A DNA stretch of 64,000 nt from contig NZ_JANLGQ010000002.1 of the NCBI RefSeq assembly GCF_026157065.1, positions 62,001-126,000 of the forward strand, given 5' to 3'. The position numbers were made by a program, and so were the translations under genes. Positions 17,432-26,011 of this stretch are shown here, in pieces. The notes under the pieces are model-generated. The model did no database searches. It had not been told where the DNA came from and saw only the letters and a list, made by a program, of their open reading frames with translations. Within the stretch, counting starts at the first letter, position 1, and each line of letters starts with the position of its first letter. This DNA is from Enterococcus sp. HY326. GTDB taxonomy: Bacteria; Bacillota; Bacilli; Lactobacillales; Enterococcaceae.

Positions 17432-17836
17432 TTGAAAAAAATCCTGTTTATTCTTTTAGGTGGCTTGATGTTTGGTTTAGGCACGTTAGGTATTTTTTTA
17501 CCATTTCTACCAACGGCTGTTTTCTATCTGCTGACCGCCTTTTTCTGGGTGAGAAGTTCTGAGAAATTACATGGCAAGCTAGTCTCTTCAGATGCATATC
17601 AAAATTATGTGGTAGAGACGCTTGTCAAAAAAAATATTTCAACAAAAAGTTTGATTCGCATGTTTTTTGTGATTGGACTGGTCTTTTTGATTCCCGCTAT
17701 ATTAGTCGATAATCTCGTGATGCGGGTCACAATGGCGATTGTTTATGTTGTCCATGTGATTGCCTTGTCTTGGTATATCAAAGGACGTAAAACTAAAAAT
17801 AGGAAAGTTGCTGAGGTGCAAAAACCTTATGATTGA
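17432..17836 (+). CDS. DUF454 family inner-membrane protein (YbaN-like)
   Basis: A membrane protein of 134 residues with three or four helices and the DUF454 pattern: LGTLGIFLPFLPTAVFYLLTAFFWVRSSEKLH, then a short basic loop and two further helices. The function is not established. It appears to start at TTG 17432 (AGGTG just upstream); an ATG at 17393 lies inside the promoter. It overlaps the next gene by 8 bp, so it belongs with the two ABC exporter genes, and all three stand behind a Fur-type box. Association with iron or haem handling is inference from that box. Confidence 0.78.
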   Translation: MKKILFILLGGLMFGLGTLGIFLPFLPTAVFYLLTAFFWVRSSEKLHGKLVSSDAYQNYVVETLVKKNISTKSLIRMFFVIGLVFLIPAILVDNLVMRVTMAIVYVVHVIALSWYIKGRKTKNRKVAEVQKPYD

Positions 17837-19547
17837 TAAACGACTTTTTCAGTTGACGGCGAAAAAGCCGCTGCTTCTATTAGTATGTTATAAACTAATC
17901 AATCTTTTATTATCTGTTTTGCTGTGGTTTTTAATCGCAGAAACGATTGATTCTTATATCCAAAAGGGTACCATCAATCCAGCTGTGCTTTTAGGCGGCG
18001 GACTGGTGGTTTTATTTGGTAAAATTTGCTTGAGCCAGCTGACGGATCACGCAACTTATGCGGCATCTACCAATTTGCGTCTACAATTAAGAGAACAGGT
18101 GATGGCCAAAGCATTTCGTCTAGGCAATAGCCAAGCCCAAATTTCAGCTACCCGCTTGAGTCAATACTCAGTCGATGGTATCGAGCAGTTAGAAATTTAC
18201 TACGCGCGCTTTTTGCCGCAGCTTTTTTATTGTTTAGCCGCTTCGTTAGTTATTTTTATTGTGCTGGCGCAATTTGCTTGGCAGCCGGCTTTAATTTTAT
18301 TAATTTGCTTGTCGATTATTCCGATTGTCATCATGGCGGTGATGAAGCTGGCTAAAAGAATTTTAGCGGGCTATTGGCAAAATTATACAAATCTAGGAGT
18401 TAAATTTCACGAAAATCTTCAGGGTCTAAGTGTCTTAAAGGCGTTTAATCGGGACCGAGCTAAACAACAAGAGATGGCAGCGGATGCTGAAAAATTCCGC
18501 AGAGTGACCATGAGTCTTTTGTCGATGCAATTAAATTCAATCACGATTATGGATATTGTTTCTTATAGCGGTGCTGCTTTGGGCATCGGGCTAGCGCTAA
18601 TCGCTTATCAAGGTGAACAACTCACATTGGTAGGTGTACTGATGTTTATTTTATTGAGCGCTGAATTCTTCTTACCAATGCGACAGCTAGGTTCACTCTT
18701 TCATGTAGCGATGAATGGCATCAGTGCCTGCAAAAATTTATTCGATTATTTGGAACGACCGGAAATAACTTACGGTAGTCAACAATTAACAGAAGAGTTA
18801 ACCAGTATTACCGCGAAAAATCTTAGCTTTGGTTATCAAAATCAAGGGAGCATTTTGAAAAACCTGCAGGTGACCTTTAAAAAAGGACAGTTCACCGGCA
18901 TTGTCGGTAAATCAGGTTCCGGCAAGAGCACCTTTGTCCAGTTGCTGACCCATCAGCTGGTGGATTATCAAGGGGAAATTTTATGGAATCAGCAGTCTTT
19001 AAGTAATTTATCCCGCGCTGAAATTAATCAGCGGGGCAAACTGGTTAATAATCACGGCTATCTCTATCCCATCAGCTTAAAAGAAAATTTATTACTGGCT
19101 AAGCCGACTGCCACGGAGGCTGAGTTATGGAGGGTCTTAGAAAAAGTTCAATTGCGAAATTTTGTAGAACAATTGCCGCAGCAATTGGCAGAAGTTCTAA
19201 CTGAAAATGGCGGCAATTTATCCGGCGGCCAGCGTCAACGGTTATTGCTGGCTAGGGCTTTACTAAGTGAAGCCGAGTTGTTTATTTTTGATGAAATTAC
19301 TTCGGGGATTGACTTAGCCAGTGAGAAAATTATTTTGCAGGTGCTGACAGAATTAGCCAAAGATCGTATCGTGATTTTTATTTCCCATCGGTTATACAAT
19401 ATTGCCCATGCTGATCAAATTTTGGTCTTTGAAGATGGCGAACTAGCTGCTCAAGGTTCGGCTGAAGAATTAGCCGAAAAATCAGCTTTTTATCGAGACT
19501 ATTTTGCTGAGGAAAAACGTCAGCTGGAAGGAGTCGTGATAGAATGA
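17829..19547 (+). CDS. ABC exporter half-transporter, CydD-like
   Basis: The 572-residue protein has six N-terminal membrane helices, then an ATPase domain with Walker A GKSGSGKST, signature LSGGQRQRLLLARAL, Walker B LFIFDEIT and H-loop FISHRL. Intracellular-loop sequence FHENLQGLSVLKAFNRD is like CydD-type proteins. It overlaps both neighbours (8 bp at the start, ATGA at the end) and most likely forms a heterodimer with the next gene product. CydDC moves cysteine/glutathione or haem-related substrates, but these genes are not beside cydAB, and the Fur-type box suggests iron or haem traffic (compare mycobacterial IrtAB). The substrate is not known. Confidence 0.82.
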   Translation: MIDKRLFQLTAKKPLLLLVCYKLINLLLSVLLWFLIAETIDSYIQKGTINPAVLLGGGLVVLFGKICLSQLTDHATYAASTNLRLQLREQVMAKAFRLGNSQAQISATRLSQYSVDGIEQLEIYYARFLPQLFYCLAASLVIFIVLAQFAWQPALILLICLSIIPIVIMAVMKLAKRILAGYWQNYTNLGVKFHENLQGLSVLKAFNRDRAKQQEMAADAEKFRRVTMSLLSMQLNSITIMDIVSYSGAALGIGLALIAYQGEQLTLVGVLMFILLSAEFFLPMRQLGSLFHVAMNGISACKNLFDYLERPEITYGSQQLTEELTSITAKNLSFGYQNQGSILKNLQVTFKKGQFTGIVGKSGSGKSTFVQLLTHQLVDYQGEILWNQQSLSNLSRAEINQRGKLVNNHGYLYPISLKENLLLAKPTATEAELWRVLEKVQLRNFVEQLPQQLAEVLTENGGNLSGGQRQRLLLARALLSEAELFIFDEITSGIDLASEKIILQVLTELAKDRIVIFISHRLYNIAHADQILVFEDGELAAQGSAEELAEKSAFYRDYFAEEKRQLEGVVIE

Positions 19548-21184
19548 CGAATCTAAATTTAATACGCTGGCTTTTAGCTTTTGTCAAACCACTCCGATGG
19601 CTGATGGCTGGCGCAGTCAGCTTAGGCATCATTAGTAATATTGTAGTGATTATCATTCCGGTATTAGCGGCGGTGACCGCCTTTCAAATTTTTAGTGGTG
19701 TAACGATCAATTTGACAGCGATTATGATTGTCTTAATTTGCTGTGGTGTCATTCGTGGTGTTGCCCGCTATTGCGAGCAGTATTTAAATCATAATATTGC
19801 CTTTCGCTTGCTGGCAATTATTCGGGAGAAAATTTTTGCTCAATTGCGCCTTTTAGGACCGGCTCGCTTGGGTGGTAAAAAAAGTGGCGATTTAATCACA
19901 GCCATTACCACCGATGTTGAAGCGCTAGAGGTCTTTTTTGCTCATACCGTTTCCCCAGTTTTAATTGCTTGCGGCACGACCATTTTGACAGTTGGTTTTT
20001 TAGCTCGCTATCATTTGGGTTTGGCTCTGATTTTATTAGCGGGGCAATTAATTGTTGGCGTTTTGCTGCCATTTTTCAGTTATCGAAAGCATCAGCAGAT
20101 TGGCGATCATTATCAAAAGAATTTTGTCGCTTTAAATCAAGCTGTGATGGAGGATATTGCCAGTCTACAGGACATTGACCAATACAATCTCCAGACAGAA
20201 AAATTATTAGAGCTGCAGCAAAAAGGAGCCAATTTGAATCAGCAATATCGCTTGCGTTTGCAACAGGGGAGTGTTTTGCGGATAGCTGGAGAAGTGACCT
20301 TGATCGCCACATCGCTAATTATTCTAGTCTTAGCTGTTTTTTGGCAGCTGCCAATGGAAACCATCATCGTGGCACCAATTTTGAGTTTAAGCGGCTTTGG
20401 TTCAGTGTTAGCTTTAAATGGCTTGGGAAATGATCTATTGATGACCTTTGCCAGTGGCCGCCGCATTTATGCTTTAATGCAAGAAGTTCCAGCTGTGACT
20501 TTTGGAACAACAGATAAAACTTTTGCTTTAGATGAGGTGAGCTTGCAAGACGTTGCTTTTAGCTACGAGCAGGGCAAAACGATTTTAGAAAATATAAATT
20601 TTACTTTGAAACCTGGGGAATGGCTGGGTATCGGAGGTGAAAGCGGTAGTGGTAAAAGCACCTTGGTGAAATTATTGATGCGCTATTGGAATCCTGAAAG
20701 TGGTCAAATTGATATCAATCAAAATAATCTCAGTGAACTTTCGGAAGAAGCCCTCCATCAATTAGAAGGCTTGATGGAGCAGCAGACGTTTATTTTTGAG
20801 ACGACTTTGTTGGAAAATATTCGTTTAGATAATGCCGCTATTTCACAAGCAGCTGTCTTAAAAGCTGCTGAGGAAGCCGAAATTGCAGAATGGATAAACG
20901 CTCTACCAGATGGCCTGCAGACGGTGGTAGGTAGCCAGGCCCGCAGCTTATCTGACGGCGAGCGGCAAAGAATCGGCATTGCCAGAATGTTAGCCTATGA
21001 TGCTCCGCTACTTTTATTAGATGAGCCGACTAGCAATTTAGATTATCTAAATGAGCGGAGTATCCTCAGCACCTTGACCAAGAAAATTCACGGAAAAACT
21101 GTTTTATTGATTTCCCATCGTCCAACGACTTTGGCTATCACACAAAAACAATTGCATGTGAGTGGAAAAACTCTAAAACCATAA
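19544..21184 (+). CDS. ABC exporter half-transporter, CydC-like
   Basis: The partner of the preceding gene, coupled by ATGA at 19544-19547. In 546 residues there are six helices, then Walker A GESGSGKST, a diverged signature RSLSDGERQRIGIARML (LSDGE instead of LSGGQ), Walker B LLLLDEPT and H-loop LISHRP. The diverged signature and the intact signature of its partner point to a heterodimer with one consensus and one degenerate ATP site. A long nested hairpin terminator follows, so the operon is DUF454 plus these two genes. Confidence 0.82.
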   Translation: MTNLNLIRWLLAFVKPLRWLMAGAVSLGIISNIVVIIIPVLAAVTAFQIFSGVTINLTAIMIVLICCGVIRGVARYCEQYLNHNIAFRLLAIIREKIFAQLRLLGPARLGGKKSGDLITAITTDVEALEVFFAHTVSPVLIACGTTILTVGFLARYHLGLALILLAGQLIVGVLLPFFSYRKHQQIGDHYQKNFVALNQAVMEDIASLQDIDQYNLQTEKLLELQQKGANLNQQYRLRLQQGSVLRIAGEVTLIATSLIILVLAVFWQLPMETIIVAPILSLSGFGSVLALNGLGNDLLMTFASGRRIYALMQEVPAVTFGTTDKTFALDEVSLQDVAFSYEQGKTILENINFTLKPGEWLGIGGESGSGKSTLVKLLMRYWNPESGQIDINQNNLSELSEEALHQLEGLMEQQTFIFETTLLENIRLDNAAISQAAVLKAAEEAEIAEWINALPDGLQTVVGSQARSLSDGERQRIGIARMLAYDAPLLLLDEPTSNLDYLNERSILSTLTKKIHGKTVLLISHRPTTLAITQKQLHVSGKTLKP

Positions 21185-21186
21185 AT

Positions 21187-21269
21187 AAAATCCTCGATTG
21201 AACAGACGAGCCACTCAATTAATTTTACAGTTAATTGAGTGGTGGTGAGTTTAATCGAGGAATTTTTTT
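21187..21269 (+). terminator. Nested terminator after the CydDC-like operon
   Basis: An outer stem (TCCTCGATT 21191-21199 with AATCGAGGA 21253-21261) holds an inner stem (CCACTCAATTAA 21211-21222 with its complement 21231-21242). TTTTTTTG follows the outer arm. Confidence 0.8.
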
Positions 21270-21296
21270 GTTGCACTTAGAGCATAAAATCAAGTA

Positions 21297-21350
21297 ACAA
21301 AAAAATGACAAGGAATCAAGCGGTTTGCTGTGATTCCTTGTCATTTGCTT
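21297..21350 (-). terminator. Terminator for the aguR-HAD transcript
   Basis: A perfect 16-bp stem (21303-21318 with 21331-21346) has a 12-base loop. On the minus strand it is followed by a run of T, and it lies about 110 bases past the HAD stop codon. Confidence 0.75.
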
Positions 21351-21458
21351 TGTAATTATCTTATCTCAAAAATTTGCTGTCAAAAAAATGTATCCTGATA
21401 GCTGAAAAATAGAAAAGTCTATCAAATGAAAGATAACCTCAGCCGGAAATTTCAATCG

Positions 21459-22245
21459 TTAGTCTTGAATCAATCCTAACTGGAGGTAGGCTTTCCAAAT
21501 ACCATCATCGCCCACATCTGCAGTGACTAAGCGAGCTCTTTCTTTCAGCTGGGCAGTAGCATTGCCCATGGCGATTGGAAGACCAACGGCTTCAAACATT
21601 TTTAAATCATTTTCTTCATCACCAAAGGCTATCGCTTCATCAGGTGTAAGCTTTAACTGATGAAGCAGCGCTGAAATTCCGGATGCTTTGCTGACATTTT
21701 CGGCGTGGATATTAGCAATTGTCGGGGCAACTTTTTCACCGATTACCGCTGGATTAGTTAGGGAAAGTGGCTGGTTATCAGTTTGCTGACAAATAAATTG
21801 TAAAATATTTGGTGGCAATTGATCTTTACTTGTTAAAGGTTGTGGATTCAGCTGACTATCGCCACGGAAATCAGCTCCCGGAGGATAAAAAATAGCCTCC
21901 GTTGTTTCAATCAAATAGTCTATCTGGCGCTTTTCCAATTCTTTAATAACTTGCTGAGCTAGTTGAGGGGCTAATGCATGCTGTTGGATAGTTCGCCCGT
22001 GATGAGTAACTTGGGCCCCGTTAGAAGCGATGACACTGCCAATTTTTAAACGAGCTGCTAAATCTTTGATGAAAGAATAGCTGCGCCCGGTGGCAATTAC
22101 CGTTTCAAATTTGTTGTTCTTGTAATCGCAACAACGCTTTTTTAGCCGAAGCGGGAATTCGATCATAAATACTTAAATTTTTAGGCAGCTGATTATCAGC
22201 TAAAGTGCCGTCAATATCAAAAAAAGCAATTTTATAAGCGGTCAT
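21459..22245 (-). pseudogene. HAD-superfamily Cof-type hydrolase, frameshifted
   Basis: Read from the ATG at 22245, the frame gives the catalytic motif FFDIDGTL and 46 residues before a TGA at 22105-22107. The rest of a Cof-type phosphatase (FETVIATGRSY, GISALLHQLK, GDEENDLKMFE, PIAMGNA) continues in the +1 frame to 21459. Removing one base in CAACAAATTTGA would align the two parts with the usual spacing, so this looks like a one-base insertion. Neither part alone has all motifs. The ATG overlaps the stop of aguR (ATGA), so the gene was translated together with that regulator. Alternatives are a sequencing error or, less likely, +1 recoding; no stimulatory Shine-Dalgarno sequence is seen. Confidence 0.8.
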
Positions 22246-23210
22246 TGGGACTCTCCTTTAACATTAAAGTCAGAGATAAACTTTTGATAGACAGAATTTA
22301 TCTGATTGCGCTTATTAATCTCCAACTTAATAAAAATATTATGGACATGGGTTTTGACAGTGCCGATGGATAGATACAAACTGTCGGCAATTTCTTGGTT
22401 AGATTCTTGTTGCAATAGCCGCTGAAAGATTTCGGTTTCTCGCTGTGTCAGTTGATAATGGCTTTCAAAGGCCCGACAAATTTTTTTATCAATTAATTCA
22501 GACTTGTCAGATGATGCTTGTGAGCTGGTCTGTGTAAACGAAAAGTCCTTCAATATGTAACGTAAAATTAAAAGGCAACTGACGATTGAAAATAAATCTT
22601 CACTAAAGTTGCGATTGAAAATTTTTAAGGTTAAAGAGCTGTATTGGTCAAGATTAAAGATAACAAACGTATCTTCACTTAAAATACAAATGCCGCTGAT
22701 TAAAGCTAAGACAGCAATTGCCTTTAAATAAAAAGTTGCTGTTTGGCTGAGCTGCTTGCTTTTTAATTGAAGCAGACAATAACCGCCTAAGTAAAACAGC
22801 AGGAGCTGGTTTGGCAGGTAAAAGAGCCAAACTTTTAAAGCTGAATCGGCTAACATCGGCACTGAGAGCATCCAAATTGCCATGATGATTAAAATGGCAA
22901 TTTGACTGGTTTTAATTTTTTCTTCCAAAATTGAATTAGTAATCCAAATGCAACAAAAACTGTTCATTAATAAAATGAGGGCTTTGACAATTGGCACAAG
23001 CATAAATAATGAGTTGTAGCCGTCTGCAAAACCAGCTAAAAATTCCGTCATATAAATGATGACATTATCCAGAATAAAAAAACTCAATAAGCATATGATA
23101 GCTAAAAGAAGCGATTTTTTCTCTTTAAGATAGTTGACAAAAACCAATGACAAACTAAATGTGTAAAGCAAGAGGAGTAAAATATTATAAATAAAAATAG
23201 CAACCATCAT
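22242..23210 (-). CDS. aguR: Transmembrane LuxR-type regulator of the agmatine operon
   Basis: Seven or eight N-terminal membrane helices are followed by a LuxR-type helix-turn-helix at the C-terminus (LTQRETEIFQRLLQQESNQEIADSLYLSIGTVKTHVHNIFIKL). This one-component design and its position, divergent from the putrescine carbamoyltransferase gene, match enterococcal AguR, which senses agmatine and activates aguBDAC. ATG 23210 is chosen because GAAAGGG lies 8 bases upstream; the TTG at 23249 lacks a site. The 322-residue protein overlaps the frameshifted HAD gene by 4 bp. Its likely binding sites are the TAAACC/GGTTTA repeats between it and aguB. Confidence 0.85.
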   Translation of the reverse strand: MMVAIFIYNILLLLLYTFSLSLVFVNYLKEKKSLLLAIICLLSFFILDNVIIYMTEFLAGFADGYNSLFMLVPIVKALILLMNSFCCIWITNSILEEKIKTSQIAILIIMAIWMLSVPMLADSALKVWLFYLPNQLLLFYLGGYCLLQLKSKQLSQTATFYLKAIAVLALISGICILSEDTFVIFNLDQYSSLTLKIFNRNFSEDLFSIVSCLLILRYILKDFSFTQTSSQASSDKSELIDKKICRAFESHYQLTQRETEIFQRLLQQESNQEIADSLYLSIGTVKTHVHNIFIKLEINKRNQINSVYQKFISDFNVKGESQ

Positions 23211-23311
23211 CGTAAAAACCCTTTCAATCAGCAGAGACAAAAATATCAAGCTGCTTTTTCTTTGACAGGTTCAGTATAACATTTTTCCCCGCAGTTATTT
23301 TGTCCTCTCTG

Positions 23312-23436
23312 CTAAACTTTCACCTAAACTTTTCTAAACCCTTGATAAATCTTAGGTTTATACCTCAATTTAAACCCGTATTTTCATTGTTTTTTTTAAT
23401 TTGTTAGCGTTTACATCTTATGGTTTATCGTAAACC
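23312..23436. promoter_or_regulatory. TAAACC/GGTTTA operator array between aguR and aguB
   Basis: Three CTAAAC repeats start at 23312, 23324 and 23334, about one helical turn apart. TAAACC half-sites occur at 23335, 23371 and 23431, and GGTTTA at 23355 and 23422. The last two form the tight inverted repeat GGTTTA-TCG-TAAACC (23422-23436). These are the best candidates for AguR binding; the assignment is inference from position. Confidence 0.5.
23402..23415 (+). promoter_or_regulatory. cre site (CcpA binding) ahead of aguB
   Basis: TGTTAGCGTTTACA matches the cre consensus TGWNANCGNTNWCA at every defined position. It lies 80 bases before the aguB start, fitting the known catabolite repression of enterococcal agmatine catabolism. 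Confidence 0.75.
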
Positions 23437-23494
23437 CCCCAAAAAATTGTTAACTTGAGGGTGCAAGAAAGATAAATTTGAGGAGGAAACACAA

Positions 23495-24514
23495 ATGAGT
23501 ACAAAAGATTTTATTACAACAGAAGATTACAACAAGGAGGAAATTTTGAAAATCGTCAATCTTTCATTAAAGATTAAAGCAGCCATCAAAAATGGTTTTT
23601 ATCCGCAGCTGCTGAAAAACAAATCTTTAGGTATGATTTTCCAACAATCTTCTACTAGAACACGGGTTTCATTTGAAACAGCCATGACGCAATTGGGAGG
23701 TCATGCCGAATATTTAGCTCCTGGACAAATTCAATTAGGCGGTCACGAAACAATTGAAGATACAAGTCGTGTTTTGTCACGTTTAGTTGATATTTTAATG
23801 GCTCGAGTAGAACGCCATCACAGTGTTAATGATTTGGCGACCCATGCAACGATTCCAGTGATTAACGGCATGTCTGATTACAACCATCCGACACAAGAAA
23901 TCGGCGATTTGTGTACTATGTTTGAACATCTACCAGCGGGTAAGAAAATCGAAGACTGTAAAGTCGCTTTTATTGGAGATGCGACGCAAGTTTGTTTCTC
24001 TTTAGGATTGATTACAACCAAAATGGGCATGGATTTTGTGCAATTTGGACCAAAGGGTTTCCAATTAAATGCCGACCATCAAGCGAAACTGCAAAAAAAT
24101 TGTGAAGTCTCCGGTGGAACGTTTGTGGTGACCGATGACTTGGAAGCGATTGTCGGCGCTGATTTTGTATACACAGACGTTTGGTATGGCTTATACGAAG
24201 CGGAGTTATCGGAAGAGGAACGAATGAATGTCTTCTATCCAAAATATCAAGTCAACCAAGAATTAATGGACAAAGCAGGAAAAAATGCGAAATTTATGCA
24301 CTGTTTGCCGGCCACTCGTGGTGAAGAGGTGACCGATGACGTCATTGATGGCAAAAATTCAATTTGTTTTGACGAAGCAGAAAATCGTTTGACCTCAATT
24401 CGGGGACTGCTGGTGTATTTAATGGACAACTATGCAGCCAATCATCTAATTGATAGTGCTAAACAAGCCGAAGCCAAAGCTGATTTGGAAATTTTCTTAG
24501 GCAAACCACTGTAA
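23495..24514 (+). CDS. aguB: Putrescine carbamoyltransferase
   Basis: Converts carbamoyl-putrescine and phosphate to putrescine and carbamoyl phosphate, the second step of agmatine breakdown. The 339-residue protein has the carbamoyl-phosphate motif SSTRTR near residue 52 and the [10 protein letters not shown] motif near residue 270, as in ornithine transcarbamylases. It is called putrescine-specific from the operon (agmatine deiminase, antiporter and carbamate kinase follow) and from the helical C-terminal tail after residue 315, which is typical of this subfamily. GAGGAGG precedes ATG 23495. A perfect cre and an operator array lie upstream. Confidence 0.92.
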   Translation: MSTKDFITTEDYNKEEILKIVNLSLKIKAAIKNGFYPQLLKNKSLGMIFQQSSTRTRVSFETAMTQLGGHAEYLAPGQIQLGGHETIEDTSRVLSRLVDILMARVERHHSVNDLATHATIPVINGMSDYNHPTQEIGDLCTMFEHLPAGKKIEDCKVAFIGDATQVCFSLGLITTKMGMDFVQFGPKGFQLNADHQAKLQKNCEVSGGTFVVTDDLEAIVGADFVYTDVWYGLYEAELSEEERMNVFYPKYQVNQELMDKAGKNAKFMHCLPATRGEEVTDDVIDGKNSICFDEAENRLTSIRGLLVYLMDNYAANHLIDSAKQAEAKADLEIFLGKPL

Positions 24515-24523
24515 AAATTCGTG

Positions 24524-24564
24524 GCAATTGTGGAAGCAAATTTTTCATTTGCTTCCACAATTGC
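24524..24564 (+). other. Perfect 18-bp intercistronic hairpin between aguB and aguD
   Basis: The 18 bases at 24524-24541 are exactly complementary to 24547-24564, leaving a 5-base loop (TTTTC). No T run follows, so it is not an intrinsic terminator. It starts 9 bp after the aguB stop and ends 22 bp before the aguD start, a position suited to mRNA processing or 3'-end protection of the aguB message. Confidence 0.8.
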
Positions 24565-24586
24565 AGTGATAGAAAGGATGAACAGC

Positions 24587-26011
24587 ATGGAAAAAAAGAA
24601 AAAATTTAGCTTGATGAGTGCCATCTTGTCGGTTATCTGTGTCGTTTTTGTAGCAGAAGCAGCAGCTCCGGTAGCAGCCATCGGCAATTCGCAATTTTTC
24701 TGGTGGATTTTTTTACTGATAACGTTCTTACTCCCCTATGGTTTGATTTCTTCTGAATTAGGCACGACTTACCTTGGCGATGGCGGCATTTATGATTGGG
24801 TCACCAAAGCTTTTGGTCATCGTTGGGGTTCACGGGTTTCTTGGTATTATTGGATTAATTATCCTTTGTGGCTGGCTTCTTTAGCGGTCATGTGTCCGGA
24901 GTTGGTGACAACTATTACCGGAATCGAATTTCCGACAATCGGTGCGATCATCATCGAGCTGATTTTTATCTGGGTGATTGTTTGGATTAGTTTTTATCCG
25001 GTTAGCGATAGCATTTGGATTTTAAATGGTGCAGCAGTCATTAAAATGCTACTGGCGGTTTTAATCGGCGGCTTAGGTGTCTATGTTGCGTTGACAAAAG
25101 GTATGGCCAATGAATTTACTTTAAGCTCACTTTTACCGAGCTTTGATTTGAACAGCTTATCCTTTATTTCGGTGATTATTTTTAATTTATTGGGCTTTGA
25201 GGTCATTTGTACCTTTGCCGATGACATGGAAAATCCAAAAAAACAAATTCCCCAATCAATTATTGCCGCTGGTTTAGTGATTGCCGCGATCTATATTTTT
25301 TCTGCTTTTGGGATCGGTGTGGCAATTCCGACTGATCAAATTAGCACCAGCAGTGGCTTGATGGATAGCTTTAAATTGTTGACCGGTTCAACTACCGGCT
25401 GGTTTATTATTGCGATGGCCTTTCTATTTTTACTGACGCTGTTTGGAAATATGATTTCTTGGTCCTTAGGAGTCAATAACACAGCCTGCTACGCCGCTGA
25501 AAATGGCGATATGCCAAAATTTTTCACAAAACGCAGTCAAAAAAACGGCATGCCAACTGGTGCGGCCTTAATGAATGGTATCGTCGCTTCTGTCGTGGTG
25601 GTGATTGCACCGATTTTACCAAATCAAGATTTATTCTGGGCTTTTTTCTCTTTGAATTTGGTGATGTTCCTACTGTCTTATGTGCCAGTCTTTCCAGCAT
25701 TTTATAAACTGAGAAAAATTGATCCAGATACGCCAAGACCTTTTAAGGTTGGCGGCGGGAAATTCTTTTTAGGCTCACTAGTCGTTTTACCAATGGTGAT
25801 GATTATTATCTCACTCATTTTCACGGCACTGCCTTTACAATTCGATGCAGCTTCGTTAAGTGAGCAGCTGCCGATTACAATCGGGGCAATCGTTTTTATC
25901 TTATTTGGTGAAGGAATTATTTGGATAAAAAAAATAAAGAAAACGAAGATAGGAGAAAATCAAGATGGCAAAGAGAATTGCGACATCAACACCGAAACAG
26001 GACGGCTTTAG
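24587..26011 (+). CDS. aguD: Agmatine/putrescine antiporter
   Basis: An APC-superfamily carrier of about 474 residues with twelve membrane helices. It should exchange external agmatine for internal putrescine, so uptake costs no energy. The specificity is inferred from its place between aguB and aguA; the sequence itself shows only the APC type (AEAAAPVAAIGN in the first helix, FGVEV-like NLLGFEVICTFADDMENPKKQIP in helix 6). ATG 24587 follows AAAGGA; a longer frame from 24521 would include the hairpin and lacks a site. It overlaps aguA by 47 bp. Confidence 0.88.
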   Translation: MEKKKKFSLMSAILSVICVVFVAEAAAPVAAIGNSQFFWWIFLLITFLLPYGLISSELGTTYLGDGGIYDWVTKAFGHRWGSRVSWYYWINYPLWLASLAVMCPELVTTITGIEFPTIGAIIIELIFIWVIVWISFYPVSDSIWILNGAAVIKMLLAVLIGGLGVYVALTKGMANEFTLSSLLPSFDLNSLSFISVIIFNLLGFEVICTFADDMENPKKQIPQSIIAAGLVIAAIYIFSAFGIGVAIPTDQISTSSGLMDSFKLLTGSTTGWFIIAMAFLFLLTLFGNMISWSLGVNNTACYAAENGDMPKFFTKRSQKNGMPTGAALMNGIVASVVVVIAPILPNQDLFWAFFSLNLVMFLLSYVPVFPAFYKLRKIDPDTPRPFKVGGGKFFLGSLVVLPMVMIIISLIFTALPLQFDAASLSEQLPITIGAIVFILFGEGIIWIKKIKKTKIGENQDGKENCDINTETGRL

